Assembly: GCA_036274155.1 (NCBI GenBank)
Contig: DASUGH010000056.1
Span: 20,767-84,766 of the forward strand
Reading direction: 5' to 3'
DNA: 64,000 bases
Origin: Gp6-AA40 sp036274155
GTDB lineage: Bacteria > Acidobacteriota > Vicinamibacteria > Vicinamibacterales > UBA2999
The first letter of the stretch is position 1, and every line of letters starts with the position of its first letter. Positions 17,213 through 25,871 of this stretch are shown one piece after another. The notes below the pieces were generated by a model. The model saw nothing but the letters and a program-made list of their open reading frames with translations. It did no database searches and had not been told where the DNA came from. The position numbers were made by a program, and so were the translations under genes.

Positions 17213-17725
17213 ATGAAGGGCATCGTCGTAACCGTGGCCGCAGCCGCCATGCTCGTGGCGATCTCGATGGCGATACACGCCCAGGCGCCGGCGCCGGACC
17301 CCGACGACGTGGCGGCCGGCATGCGCATCTACCGGCAGAAGGCCGACTGCCAGGCCTGCCACGGGTGGGCCGCTGACGGGCGCAAGATGGACAGCCAGAT
17401 GCCCGACGGCGCGAACCTGCGTACGACGAAGCTGGATCGCGAAAAGCTCGTGATGGCCATCAAGTGCGGCATCCCCGGAAAGGCGATGCCGGCGTTCGAT
17501 CGACTCGCGTACAGCGACGGACGGTGCTACGGGATGAAGCAGGCGGACCTGCAGCGCCTGGGGACGACCATGCCTGACCCCGCCGCCACGCTGCAGCCGC
17601 GCGAGATCGAGCAGGTGGCCGACTTCCTCTTCGCGAAGGTCGTGGGGAAAGGTCCGATGGACCGGGCGAAGTGCATCGAGTTCTGGGGGTCCGACGTCGC
17701 CACGTGCGCGGAGTTCGGCCGCTAG
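17213..17725 (+). CDS. Secreted monohaem cytochrome c
   Basis: A 170-residue protein with a signal peptide (residues 1-23, ending SMAIHAQA) and a haem attachment site CQACH at 46-50. A probable axial methionine lies in GKAMPAF (M92), and the C-terminal helix 'REIEQVADFLFAKVVG' is typical of class I cytochromes. Extra cysteines at 85, 109 and in the terminal segment (KCIEF...DVATCAEF) could form disulfides. It acts in the periplasm as an electron carrier. Its stop codon TAG and the opposing stop of the amidohydrolase share the CTAG at 17722-17725. It likely accepts electrons from a dehydrogenase such as the quinoprotein at 19199-20971, although the two are not co-transcribed. Confidence 0.87.
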   Translation: MKGIVVTVAAAAMLVAISMAIHAQAPAPDPDDVAAGMRIYRQKADCQACHGWAADGRKMDSQMPDGANLRTTKLDREKLVMAIKCGIPGKAMPAFDRLAYSDGRCYGMKQADLQRLGTTMPDPAATLQPREIEQVADFLFAKVVGKGPMDRAKCIEFWGSDVATCAEFGR

Positions 17726-19101
17726 CGCCGGCCGACGACTGCCTTTCCGCCTTTCATCACGAAGCGCACGCGCTGGAGCGCGGTGATATCGGCTGTCGGA
17801 TCCCCGGGCACCGCGACGAGATCGGCAAACTTTCCCTTCGCAACCGAGCCGACCTCGGCCTGCCAGCCCATGACCTCGGCATTGACCATGGTCGCCGCCT
17901 GCAGAGCGCGGACCGGCGTCATGCCGGCCCGGCGGACGAGCAGCTCGAGCTCCAGCGCCTGGGTGCCGTGCGGAAACGCCGTCCCGTCGACGCCGCTCCC
18001 GACCATCGTCCGAAGGCCGCGCGTAGCGGCGGCCATCGACACCGCCTTTTCGAAGATCGGGATCATGCGGTACTTCCCGCCGGTGTTCTTGGCGTCGTTG
18101 TCGTCCATGTACGGCGCCGTATAACGGGCGAGCGTCGGATCGAAATCGAGCTTCTTCTGCACCATCGAATCGAGCTGCGCCTGGGTGAGGCCGTAGCCGT
18201 GCTCGATCGTGTCGCAGCCGGCGGTGATGGCGTACTGCAGCCCGTCGCCGCCGAACGCGTGGCACGCCGCCTTGCGCCCCAGGCGATGGGTTTCGTCGAT
18301 GATCGCCTGAAGAACGTTCAGTGGATAGGTCAGCACGTACTGCGGCTCGCCGTTCGCCGCAAACGAGTAGGCGCCGGCGGGATAGAGCTTGATCCAGTCG
18401 ACGCCATGCGCCACGTGATCGCGCACGGCGGCACGGCCCTCCTCGGCGGAGCGGATGACGGCGCCGGCCAGCGGATCGTCGGGAGCTCCGGTCTTCGGCG
18501 GCTCGGCGCTCCACCGAATCCCGCGGCCTGCCACCTGCAGCCGCGGCCCCTCCACATCGCCCATCGTGATCGCATCGCGCAGCTCGACGTCGGCGTAGCC
18601 GTTGCTGTGCGAGCTCATGTCGCGTGCTGACGTGAAGCCGGCGGCCAGATCGGCCTGGGCGTTCTGGATGGCGAGGATCGTCGCGCGCTCGCGTGACATC
18701 TTCGCGGTCGGCGTGTTGAACATGTGCGTGTGCGCGTCGATCAGACCCGGGATCACGGTCATCGCACTGAGGTCGATCACCTGCGCCCCGGCCGGCGGCT
18801 TCACCTGTCTCTCCGGTCCGACGTCTGTAATCCGCTCACCCTGAACGAGGATCACCTGCTTGCTGAGCGTGCGCCCCGAAACGCTGTCGAACAGGCGGCC
18901 GGCACGTACGGCGATGACGCCAGTGGACGCGGGAGCGCACTGCAGCGTGCCGCCTTCGGGTCCCGCGCACGGCGACGCGCCGACGTTGCGCCACGGACCA
19001 GCCACCGGTTTCCGGGCGGGAGTGGCGGGGGCTTGCGCGGCGACGAGCGCGCCAAACAATGCGCACGTCAGCACGATCACGACGGCCGCGATGCGTGTCA
19101 T
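17722..19101 (-). CDS. Secreted amidohydrolase (imidazolonepropionase/prolidase-like)
   Basis: A 459-residue metal-dependent hydrolase with a signal peptide (residues 1-22, VVIVLTCALFGALVAA). The beta-sandwich start 'GVIAVRAGRLFDSVSG' leads to the metal motif 'GLIDAHTHMF' (HxH). It then shows 'GVDWIKLYPAG', where the bridging Lys is expected, 'ACHAFGGDGLQYAI' and 'DTIEHGYGL' (metal His residues), and 'MVGSGVDGTAFPHGTQ' with the late aspartate region. The C-terminal 'GSVAKGKFADLVAVPGDP' is standard for the superfamily. The substrate is probably an N-acyl or Xaa-Pro type amide in the periplasm, but cannot be fixed. It is probably a separate transcript from the quinoprotein 98 bp upstream on the same strand, or the second gene of that operon. 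Confidence 0.88.
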   Translation of the reverse strand: MTRIAAVVIVLTCALFGALVAAQAPATPARKPVAGPWRNVGASPCAGPEGGTLQCAPASTGVIAVRAGRLFDSVSGRTLSKQVILVQGERITDVGPERQVKPPAGAQVIDLSAMTVIPGLIDAHTHMFNTPTAKMSRERATILAIQNAQADLAAGFTSARDMSSHSNGYADVELRDAITMGDVEGPRLQVAGRGIRWSAEPPKTGAPDDPLAGAVIRSAEEGRAAVRDHVAHGVDWIKLYPAGAYSFAANGEPQYVLTYPLNVLQAIIDETHRLGRKAACHAFGGDGLQYAITAGCDTIEHGYGLTQAQLDSMVQKKLDFDPTLARYTAPYMDDNDAKNTGGKYRMIPIFEKAVSMAAATRGLRTMVGSGVDGTAFPHGTQALELELLVRRAGMTPVRALQAATMVNAEVMGWQAEVGSVAKGKFADLVAVPGDPTADITALQRVRFVMKGGKAVVGRR

Positions 19102-19198
19102 CGAATGTCCTCCAGGCGACCAGCCAACCGCGCTTCAGGCTTTCGGCTTGTCCCTCGCGTGTCTCGAGCCGTACTTGGCCTCTGTGTCCCTCAGTGCC

Positions 19199-20971
19199 TC
19201 AATTCAACGCGAAGACGAAGAGGTAGCTCGAGTTCTGCAGCTTGTCCCAGTTGACCGGGTGCAGGTGACGTCCGCCGGCCTGCACCGCCAGGTACTGCTT
19301 CGGTCCAATCGCGTAGGTCACCGGCGCGCCTTTGAGCGGCGTGCCGACGTTGAAGCGCCACAGCTCTTCGAGCGTCTCGTCGTTGTAGGCCACCACCCAG
19401 CCGTCCTGCAGCGCCGAGAAGACGAGTCCTCCGGCGGTCGCCAGCGCGCCCGAGCGGACCTCGATGTCGGTGACCGCCTTCGCGATCACTTTGTGGTTGA
19501 CGGCGTCGAACGCGGTGACGGCGCCGTAGTAGAGATCGCTGCTGTACTGGCGGTTCTGACTGCTCTTGTTGTCGATCCCGCCATCCTTCGACAGCACGGC
19601 GACGGTAGCCCCGTTCGACGTGAAGCAACCCTCGGTGCCCACACCGTAAGCGATGTTCTTCACCGGGTTGAATGCCATCGGCTGATGGGCGACCCCGCCG
19701 TGCCACGTCGGGCACGTCCGCTTCTTGCCGTCACCTCTCAACGCCCGCGCCTCGCGGTTGTAGAGCTGCACGGCCGCCTTCGGGTCGTAGTCGAGCGGCT
19801 TGCCCGTCTTCGGGTCGATCCCCTTCGTCCAGTTCAGATCGTTCACGTACTTCTCGGCCTTGATGAACCGGCCGTTGGTGCGATCCACCGAGTAGAAGAA
19901 TCCGTTGCGCGCGTAGTGCCCGACCACCTTGCGCATCTGCCCGCCGATCGTCGTGTCGTAGAGCATGAACACGCCCGCCTCGTCGTAGTCCCATGAATCG
20001 TTCGGCGTGTACTGGAAGTGCCAGGCCAGCTTGCCCGTCGCCACGTCGAGCGCCACCACCGAGTTCGTAAAGAGGTTGTCGCCCGGCCGGAACTCGGGGT
20101 CGTAAATCGGGAACGGATTGCCGGTGCCGACGATGTACAGGTTCTGCGCCGGGTCGTAGGAGCCGGTCTGCCAGATGCCGCCGCCGCCCGTCTTCCAGGC
20201 GTTGTGATCGTCTTTCCAGGTCTCGCTGCCCGGCTCGCCCGGCTTCGGCACCGTGTACCAGCGCCAGAGCTCCTTGCCGCTGTTGACATCGAGGGCGGCG
20301 ACCCATCCGCGCGTCCCGCCGTCGCCGGCGCCGTTCTGCACCAGCACCTTGCCCTCGGCGACGAGCGGTGCGGTGAGGAAGCGCTCCTGGTTTCCGAACT
20401 CGTTCCTGGCGGCAATCTTCTTGTCCCAGACGATCTCGCCGTTCTCGCGATTCACCGCGATGACCCGCCCGTCGGGCAGGTTGGCAATCACCTTGTCCTC
20501 CCACAACGCGATGCCGCGCGTGCGCGAGGTGTTGCCCTCGTGCTGGACGCCGGGGTCTGCCACCCACACGAAGCTGCCGCGAGACGGATTCCGAGCGTCG
20601 ATCTTGTAGATCGTTCCCCACCCGTCGCTCGTGTACATGAAGCCGTTGTCGATGAGCGGGTTGAGCTCGTTCTCGGGTCCGTTCTGCCCGACGTCCTGCA
20701 TGCCGCCGAGCGCCAGCGCCCACACCATCCGCAGCTCCTTCACGTTGCCGCGGTTGATCTGGGTGAGCTTCGAGTAGCGCAGCGAGCCGTAGTCGCCGTT
20801 CATCAGCAGCCAGTTCTGCGGCTCGTTCGCGGCGTTGATCAGCCGATCCTTGTTCACCGTCAACGAGTACTGAGCGGTCAAGGCGGCGGTCGCAGCGGCG
20901 ACGCAGAGGGCGCCGGCGAGCACGAGGCGGGAACCGGAAAGACGGTTTCGGGAAATGACTCCAGGAAGCAT
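19199..20971 (-). CDS. PQQ-binding beta-propeller quinoprotein (alcohol dehydrogenase-like)
   Basis: A 590-residue secreted protein. The signal peptide covers about residues 12-33 (LVLAGALCVAAATAAL). It contains the repeated propeller signature 'A.D..TGK..W' (for example ALDVNSGKELWRWYT, ALDVATGKLAWHFQ) and the methanol-dehydrogenase-like 'TGNPFPIYDPEFRPGDNLFTNS' region, divided here at NPFPIYD and RPGDNLF. It also has 'HFQYTPNDSWDYDEA' with the DWD-type active-site area. Type I quinoproteins use PQQ and Ca to oxidise alcohols or aldehydes in the periplasm. The vicinal Cys-Cys pair of classical methanol dehydrogenases is not seen. There is no C-terminal haem, so a separate cytochrome (17213-17725) is a plausible acceptor. 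The ATG at 20971 precedes the signal peptide; the frame extension to 21022 is probably not translated. Confidence 0.9.
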   Translation of the reverse strand: MLPGVISRNRLSGSRLVLAGALCVAAATAALTAQYSLTVNKDRLINAANEPQNWLLMNGDYGSLRYSKLTQINRGNVKELRMVWALALGGMQDVGQNGPENELNPLIDNGFMYTSDGWGTIYKIDARNPSRGSFVWVADPGVQHEGNTSRTRGIALWEDKVIANLPDGRVIAVNRENGEIVWDKKIAARNEFGNQERFLTAPLVAEGKVLVQNGAGDGGTRGWVAALDVNSGKELWRWYTVPKPGEPGSETWKDDHNAWKTGGGGIWQTGSYDPAQNLYIVGTGNPFPIYDPEFRPGDNLFTNSVVALDVATGKLAWHFQYTPNDSWDYDEAGVFMLYDTTIGGQMRKVVGHYARNGFFYSVDRTNGRFIKAEKYVNDLNWTKGIDPKTGKPLDYDPKAAVQLYNREARALRGDGKKRTCPTWHGGVAHQPMAFNPVKNIAYGVGTEGCFTSNGATVAVLSKDGGIDNKSSQNRQYSSDLYYGAVTAFDAVNHKVIAKAVTDIEVRSGALATAGGLVFSALQDGWVVAYNDETLEELWRFNVGTPLKGAPVTYAIGPKQYLAVQAGGRHLHPVNWDKLQNSSYLFVFALN

Positions 20972-21056
20972 GGCGTGGATACTACCGCCAGCCCGGCTTC
21001 CTGTCACAGGGCTGGCGCGCACCTTTGGTCTTTTTTATCCGTTCTCGACCGACCCG

Positions 21057-22052
21057 TTATCTGATCTTGACCGACCCGCTCCGGCTGCTGACGCGTACCA
21101 GCGCACCGCCGCCGCTCACGGTCCCGGCGATCCGCCGCTCGGTCGACGAGCCTGCGATCGTGAGGCCGTCGACGTACGTCTTTCCCGAGCCGCTGTCGAC
21201 GTCGAACGTCATCTTCGCGTCGGGCGCAAACGCGAGATCGACGCCGCCGGAACCTGAGACCACGCGCCAGGGTGAGAGCGGTGTGCCACTGATCCGCAGG
21301 TGGCCGCTGCTCGAAGAAGCGGTGAGACCGCCGCGAACGCCGTCCAGATCGATCGCGCTCGAGCCGGTCTCGACCTCGACATCTCCTTCGCCGACGAACC
21401 AGGCGCGTATGGCGCCGCTCTGTGTGCGCGCCGACAGACCGGCCCCGAGCTTGCGCAACGTGATCGCGCTGCTGCCGGTCGAGACGCGCAGCTCGCGGCC
21501 GACCCCGCTCACGTCGATGGCGCCCGAGCCGCTCGCCACCTCGGCACTGCCGCCGAGATCACGCAGGGCGATGGCCGCCGACTGCGTCCGCACGTTGACG
21601 TGTCCGCTCACGCCGCTGACCGTCGTGGCGCCGGAATCGCTGTCCGTCTTCACCGCCATGCCGCGCGGCACCGTCACCCGATAGGCGATGGTCACGGCGC
21701 GCCGCTCCTCGTCCGATGAGGGTGGCCGCAGGCGCAGCGTGCCGCCGTCCTCCTCCACCGGCGGGTTCGCAGCAACCCGTTTCGCAATCTCGACTGCGTT
21801 TGCCGGTACGTTCCAGCCGATACGGACGGTTGCCGTACCCGTGACCGTGACCCGATCGGTCTCTGCTCCGACGATCTCGATTCGGCCGCGCGCCGTCGAC
21901 ACGTCGAGCACGCCGTTCGCGCCCATCTGATACGTGCGCTCGAAGGGCATCCGTTGGGCTGCCGCCGGAGTGGCGATGGCTACGAGCACCAGACCCGTGA
22001 CCAGGCCGATCGAACACGGGATACGACGGACGATCGAAGACTTCCTGGGCAT
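21057..22052 (-). CDS. DUF4097 secreted beta-helix-like protein
   Basis: A 331-residue protein with a signal peptide (about 14-32, SIGLVTGLVLVAIATPAAA). The rest is regular short beta repeats such as 'GSSAITLRKLGAG', 'SGAIDVSGVG' and 'SGSGGVDLAF', the pattern of the DUF4097 (putative adhesin) family, which folds as a right-handed beta solenoid. Family members are often found with sensor kinases and anti-sigma factors, but their biochemical role is unknown. The gene lies 85 bp downstream of nothing obvious on its own strand (a kinase remnant precedes it) and has no operon partner. Confidence 0.83.
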   Translation of the reverse strand: MPRKSSIVRRIPCSIGLVTGLVLVAIATPAAAQRMPFERTYQMGANGVLDVSTARGRIEIVGAETDRVTVTGTATVRIGWNVPANAVEIAKRVAANPPVEEDGGTLRLRPPSSDEERRAVTIAYRVTVPRGMAVKTDSDSGATTVSGVSGHVNVRTQSAAIALRDLGGSAEVASGSGAIDVSGVGRELRVSTGSSAITLRKLGAGLSARTQSGAIRAWFVGEGDVEVETGSSAIDLDGVRGGLTASSSSGHLRISGTPLSPWRVVSGSGGVDLAFAPDAKMTFDVDSGSGKTYVDGLTIAGSSTERRIAGTVSGGGALVRVSSRSGSVKIR

Positions 22053-22074
22053 GGGACAGTCTAACCCTCACTCC

Positions 22075-22105
22075 AGCCCCCCGGACGAAAACCGGGCGGG
22101 GGGCT
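22075..22105 (-). terminator. Terminator-like stem-loop after the kinase remnant
   Basis: Perfect 9-bp arms AGCCCCCCG (22075-22083) and CGGGGGGCT (22097-22105) enclose a 13-nt loop. On the minus strand the stem begins exactly at the stop codon of the gene remnant 22104-22449 and lies before the DUF4097 start at 22052. No uridine run follows, so it may be a weak terminator or an mRNA-stabilising hairpin. Confidence 0.5.
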
Positions 22106-22449
22106 ATCGCCGGCTCAGCATCGCCGGCCAGTTGGTGACGATGGTCGTCGGCACGGCCGAACCGGGGAGGTCGTCGGGAAGGATCGACACCACGCGCCCG
22201 TCGCTGGTCACGTCGTAGATGCCGCGCGGCGTGGCCCAGGAGGAGAACGGGCGCACGTCGCGGACGTTCACCGCACCGGGGGCCACGGTGATCGTCGCTG
22301 ACATCAGACGTGGCCCTGGCTGCTGCGCACCGCGCGGGGCGCCTGGCGATGGAGCAGCTGGCGGGCCGGCGGGCGCCGGTGCCGCATTCACGGCCGTCTG
22401 AAAGACGAGTTCGGTGGCGGTGGTCCACCGCGTCGCACCAGTCTGGTTG
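22104..22449 (-). pseudogene. 3' remnant of a Ser/Thr kinase or TolB-like propeller protein
   Basis: The open frame begins directly after a stop near 22450 and has no credible start; the GTG at 22391 is in frame. The peptide carries 'TRWTTATELVFQ', like the propeller strand 'RWSPDGRELVF', then an Ala/Pro/Gly linker. It ends with 'WATPRGIYDVTSDGRVVSI' and 'TTIVTNWPAMLSRR', which match the shared C-terminus of eukaryotic-like Ser/Thr kinases with TolB/WD40 propellers ('.YDVTPDG.RFL...' and 'VVLNWFEELK..'). Nothing upstream continues the protein because the dapC gene starts divergently at 22465. It is best read as the surviving tail of a deleted gene. Confidence 0.6.
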
Positions 22450-22464
22450 AATTAGATTCTTAGC

Positions 22465-23679
22465 GTGAATCCGCGACTCGCCCGGCTGCACCCATATCCC
22501 TTCGAACGGCTTCGTGCCCTGTTAGACGACGTTTCACCGGCGTCGCTGCCGCCGATCCGGCTGTCCATCGGTGAGCCGCAGCACCCGACGCCTGACCTCG
22601 TCCGCCGCGCACTCGTCGCGCATCTCGATGGCCTGTCGACCTACCCGGCCACCGCTGGCCTGGACGCGCTGCGCGAGGCGATGGCGGCATGGTTCGCACG
22701 GCGATACAACCTGCACGGATTGGATCCCACGCAGCACGTGCTACCAGTAAACGGCTCACGCGAGGCGCTGTTCGCGTTTGCGCAGGCAATCGTCGATGAC
22801 ACGCGGAGCGTGACTCGAACGGGTGTGGCCAAGGCGGGACCTCTGGTCGTCTGTCCGAATCCGTTCTATCAAATCTACGAAGGGGCGGCGCTGCTGGCCG
22901 GTGCCGAGCCGGTCTTCCTGAATCAGACGGCACGCCACGGATTCCATCTGGATCTCGAGTCGTTGACTGACGATCAATGGCGGCGAACACAGCTCATCTA
23001 CGTCTGCTCGCCTGGCAACCCGACCGGCCATGTGCTGGATCTCGATGGCTGGTGCAGGCTCTTCGAGTACGCCGACCGCTACGGCTTCGTGATCGCCTCC
23101 GACGAGTGCTATTCGGAGATCTATCCCGACGAGGACTCTCCGCCGCTTGGCGGCCTCGAGGCGGCCCGGAGACTTGGCCGCGACGACTTTCGCAATCTGG
23201 TGGTGTTCACCAGCCTGTCGAAGCGCTCCAATGTTCCGGGACTGCGATCGGGCGGCGTCGCCGGCGATGCCGCGCTGCTCAAGAAGTTCCTGCTGTATCG
23301 CACATATCATGGATGCGCGATGAATCCGGCGTCGCAGCACGCCAGCATGGCCGCGTGGAACGACGAGGCGCATGTGCGCGACAATCGGGCACGCTACCGC
23401 GAGAAGTTCGCGGCGGTGGGATCGACGCTGCGGCAGGCGTTGACGATCCGCGAGCCCGAGGCGAGCTTCTACTACTGGGCGGAAGTGCCTGGCGGAGACG
23501 ACGAGGCGTTCACCCGGCGGCTGTATCAGGCGGCGAACGTCACCGTGTTGCCCGGCCGGTATCTGGCGCGAGAGGCGCACGGCGAGAACCCGGGCAGCGG
23601 GTTCGTGCGTATCGCGCTCGTTCCTTCACTGACCGATTGCGTCGAGGCTGCCCGGCGCATTGTGGAGTTGTCCTGCTGA
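22465..23679 (+). CDS. dapC: Succinyldiaminopimelate aminotransferase (DapC)
   Basis: A 404-residue fold-type I PLP enzyme that transaminates N-succinyl-2-amino-6-ketopimelate with glutamate in the succinylase branch of lysine/diaminopimelate synthesis. The start NPRLARLHPYPFERLRALL is characteristic of DapC. Other motifs are 'LSIGEPQHPTP' substrate loop, 'CPNPFYQIYEGAA', 'CSPGNPTG', the PLP-contacting 'ASDECYSEIY' and the Schiff-base lysine K253 in SLSKRSNVPGLRSG. The C-terminal arginine region is 'GFVRIALV'. The GTG start at 22465 opens a three-gene operon; the TGA overlaps the ATG of dapD (TGATG), so translation is probably coupled. It is cytoplasmic. Confidence 0.93.
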   Translation: MNPRLARLHPYPFERLRALLDDVSPASLPPIRLSIGEPQHPTPDLVRRALVAHLDGLSTYPATAGLDALREAMAAWFARRYNLHGLDPTQHVLPVNGSREALFAFAQAIVDDTRSVTRTGVAKAGPLVVCPNPFYQIYEGAALLAGAEPVFLNQTARHGFHLDLESLTDDQWRRTQLIYVCSPGNPTGHVLDLDGWCRLFEYADRYGFVIASDECYSEIYPDEDSPPLGGLEAARRLGRDDFRNLVVFTSLSKRSNVPGLRSGGVAGDAALLKKFLLYRTYHGCAMNPASQHASMAAWNDEAHVRDNRARYREKFAAVGSTLRQALTIREPEASFYYWAEVPGGDDEAFTRRLYQAANVTVLPGRYLAREAHGENPGSGFVRIALVPSLTDCVEAARRIVELSC

Positions 23680-24524
23680 TGGCTGACCAGGTTGTGACCG
23701 CGGCTCACCCGCTCGAGAGCCTCATCGACGAGGCGTTCGAGCGCTGCTCGGAGATCTCGCCTTCGACCGTGGGCCCGATCCTGTCCGGCGCCCTCGAACA
23801 AATCATCGGCGAGCTGAACACCGGCCGGCTGCGCGTCGCGGAAAAAACGGAACAGGGCTGGGTGACGCACCAGTGGATCAAGAAGGCCGTGCTGCTCTAC
23901 TTCCGGGCGCACGACAACCAGCTGATGCCTGCCAGCGGCCATGACGCGTGGTTCGACAAGGTGCCGCTTCGCTTCAACAACTACAGCGAGGCCCAGTTCC
24001 GTCAGGGCGGGTTCCGCGTGGTGCCGCCGGCGACGGTCCGGACCGGCGCGTTCATCGGCAAGAACGTGGTGCTCATGCCCTCCTACGTGAACATCGGCGC
24101 CTACGTGGACGAGGGCACGATGGTGGATACCTGGGCCACCGTCGGATCGTGCGCGCAGATCGGGCGGAACGTCCATCTCTCCGGCGGCGCCGGCATTGGT
24201 GGCGTCCTCGAACCGCTGCAGGCGAATCCGACGATCATCGAGGACAACTGTTTCATCGGCGCGCGTTCGGAGGTCGTTGAAGGCGTGATCGTGGAGGCGA
24301 ACTCGGTGCTGTCGATGGGTGTCTACATCGGCCAGAGCACGAAGATCTACGACCGCGCCACTGGCGAGGTGCACTACGGGCGCGTGCCCGCGGGATCGGT
24401 CGTCGTCCCTGGCAGTCTTCCGTCGGCGGACGGCAAGTACTCGCTGTACTCCGCCGTCATCGTGAAGCGCGTCGATGCGGCCACGCGCGCGAAGACGTCG
24501 ATCAACGAACTGCTGCGCGAGTGA
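23679..24524 (+). CDS. dapD: Tetrahydrodipicolinate N-succinyltransferase (DapD)
   Basis: A 281-residue left-handed beta-helix enzyme that succinylates tetrahydrodipicolinate using succinyl-CoA. The N-terminal helical domain has 'ESLIDEAFERCSEISPST', followed by 'VAEKTEQGWVTHQWIKKAVL', 'MPSYVNIGAYVDEGTMVD', 'WATVGSCAQIGRNVHLSGG', 'AGIGGVLEPLQANPTII' and 'EDNCFIGARSEVVEGVIV'. These are hallmark hexapeptide repeats and active-site segments of DapD. The C-terminus 'KRVDAATRAKTSINELLRE' is also conserved. The ATG at 23679 overlaps the dapC stop and its own TGA overlaps the ATG of dapE. Length is normal for the family. Confidence 0.97.
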   Translation: MADQVVTAAHPLESLIDEAFERCSEISPSTVGPILSGALEQIIGELNTGRLRVAEKTEQGWVTHQWIKKAVLLYFRAHDNQLMPASGHDAWFDKVPLRFNNYSEAQFRQGGFRVVPPATVRTGAFIGKNVVLMPSYVNIGAYVDEGTMVDTWATVGSCAQIGRNVHLSGGAGIGGVLEPLQANPTIIEDNCFIGARSEVVEGVIVEANSVLSMGVYIGQSTKIYDRATGEVHYGRVPAGSVVVPGSLPSADGKYSLYSAVIVKRVDAATRAKTSINELLRE

Positions 24525-25702
24525 TGGACGGGGGTCGGGGATTGGCGGTTGGGGATCGGGCCGCACGGGCCGCGGACACGATTGCGCTCGCCAGACAGCT
24601 GATCGCCTGCCGATCCGTCACGCCTGATGACGGCGGCGCACTGGATCTGATCGACGTGCGGCTGGCAAGAGCCGGATTTACGTGCGAGCGGATCGATCGC
24701 CCGCCGGTCAAGAATCTCTGGGCGCGGCACGGCATCGTTCCACCTGTCGTCTGTCTCGCCGGTCACGTGGACGTCGTGCCGCCAGGTCCTGTCGACCGCT
24801 GGACGAGCGATCCGTTTACACCGGCAGAACGCAACGGCTCGCTGTTCGGCCGCGGCGCCGCCGATATGAAGGCGTCGGTGGCAGCGCTCGTGACCGCCGC
24901 CGAGCGTTTCGTCGCGCAGGCGCCCGGTCATGGTGGCTCGATCGCGCTGCTCTTCACGTCCGACGAAGAAGGGGCCGCCATCGACGGCACGGCCGCCGTC
25001 GTCCGCGAGCTCCAGTCCCGCAACGAACGTATCGACGCCTGCATCGTCGGTGAACCGACGTCGGTGTCGCAGCTCGGCGACACGATCAAGAACGGACGGC
25101 GCGGATCGCTGAACGGCGTGCTCCGCGTCAACGGCATCCAGTGCCATATTGCGTACCCCGAGCGCGGCCGTAATCCGATCCAGACCGCGCTGCCTGCGCT
25201 GACCGAGCTCGCGTCGATTGAATGGGATCGCGGCAACGAATATTTCTCGCCGACCAGCTTTCAAATCTCCGACATCCACGCCGGTACGGGGGCGAATAAC
25301 GTCATCCCCGGCACGCTCGACGTGATGTTCAACTTCCGCTTCTCCACGGAGTCGACGGCCGAGCAGCTGAAGGCGCGCGTCCAGGCGGTGCTCGACGCGC
25401 ATGGTCTCGAGTACGAATTGACGTGGTCGCTCTCGGGCGCGCCGTTTCTCTCCCCGCGCGGAGGGCTCGTGGACGTGCTCGGCGCCGCGGTGACGGCAGT
25501 GACCGGTATCAGGCCGGCGCTTTCGACGACCGGCGGAACGTCAGACGGTCGATTCCTGGCGGCCGTGTCGCGTGAAGTCGTGGAGTTTGGGCCATTGAGC
25601 GCGTCGATACACGGTATCGACGAGCACGTTCGGATAGCGGATCTCGCCCCGCTGTCAGCGATCTACGAACAGGCGATCGCGATGCTCCTGTCAACGCGAT
25701 AA
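24524..25702 (+). CDS. dapE: Succinyl-diaminopimelate desuccinylase (DapE)
   Basis: A 392-residue M20-family dizinc hydrolase that releases succinate from N-succinyl-LL-diaminopimelate. Metal and catalytic motifs are 'LAGHVDVVPPG' (H81, D83), 'GRGAADMKASVAAL' (bridging D114; classical DapE has GRGxADMKG), 'FTSDEEGAAIDGT' (general base E148, metal E149), 'GEPTSVSQLGDTIKNGRRG' and the C-terminal metal His near 'SIHGIDEHV'. The dimerisation domain has 'CHIAYPERGRNPI'. The TGATG overlap with dapD supports ATG 24524 over the GTG three bases upstream. It completes the dapC-D-E set; dapA/B and lysA are not in this window. Confidence 0.96.
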   Translation: MDGGRGLAVGDRAARAADTIALARQLIACRSVTPDDGGALDLIDVRLARAGFTCERIDRPPVKNLWARHGIVPPVVCLAGHVDVVPPGPVDRWTSDPFTPAERNGSLFGRGAADMKASVAALVTAAERFVAQAPGHGGSIALLFTSDEEGAAIDGTAAVVRELQSRNERIDACIVGEPTSVSQLGDTIKNGRRGSLNGVLRVNGIQCHIAYPERGRNPIQTALPALTELASIEWDRGNEYFSPTSFQISDIHAGTGANNVIPGTLDVMFNFRFSTESTAEQLKARVQAVLDAHGLEYELTWSLSGAPFLSPRGGLVDVLGAAVTAVTGIRPALSTTGGTSDGRFLAAVSREVVEFGPLSASIHGIDEHVRIADLAPLSAIYEQAIAMLLSTR

Positions 25703-25835
25703 TCGCGCCTCTCGTCCGGCGCGGTCAGCGGCCGAGGAGACAGCGAACGTCACTGCCGGAACGCGGCGGCGCAGCTCTTCGATCCAGTTCACGATGACGT
25801 GTACTTGCTGCCATCGGCGGCGGAGCTCCAGTGGT
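25691..25835 (-). pseudogene. Short C-terminal scrap of a kinase/TolB-type gene
   Basis: On the minus strand a peptide reading 'QQVHVIVNWIEELRRRVP' followed by about 20 unremarkable residues reaches a stop at 25691. This 18-residue string is nearly identical to the conserved terminus of eukaryotic-like kinase/TolB propeller proteins ('..VVVNWFEELKRRVP'). No other part of such a gene is visible here, and it overlaps the last codons of dapE. It looks like a deletion remnant. Confidence 0.42.
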
Positions 25836-25871
25836 ATGGTGTGGCCCTCATACAACTTCGGAGCCGAGCCG

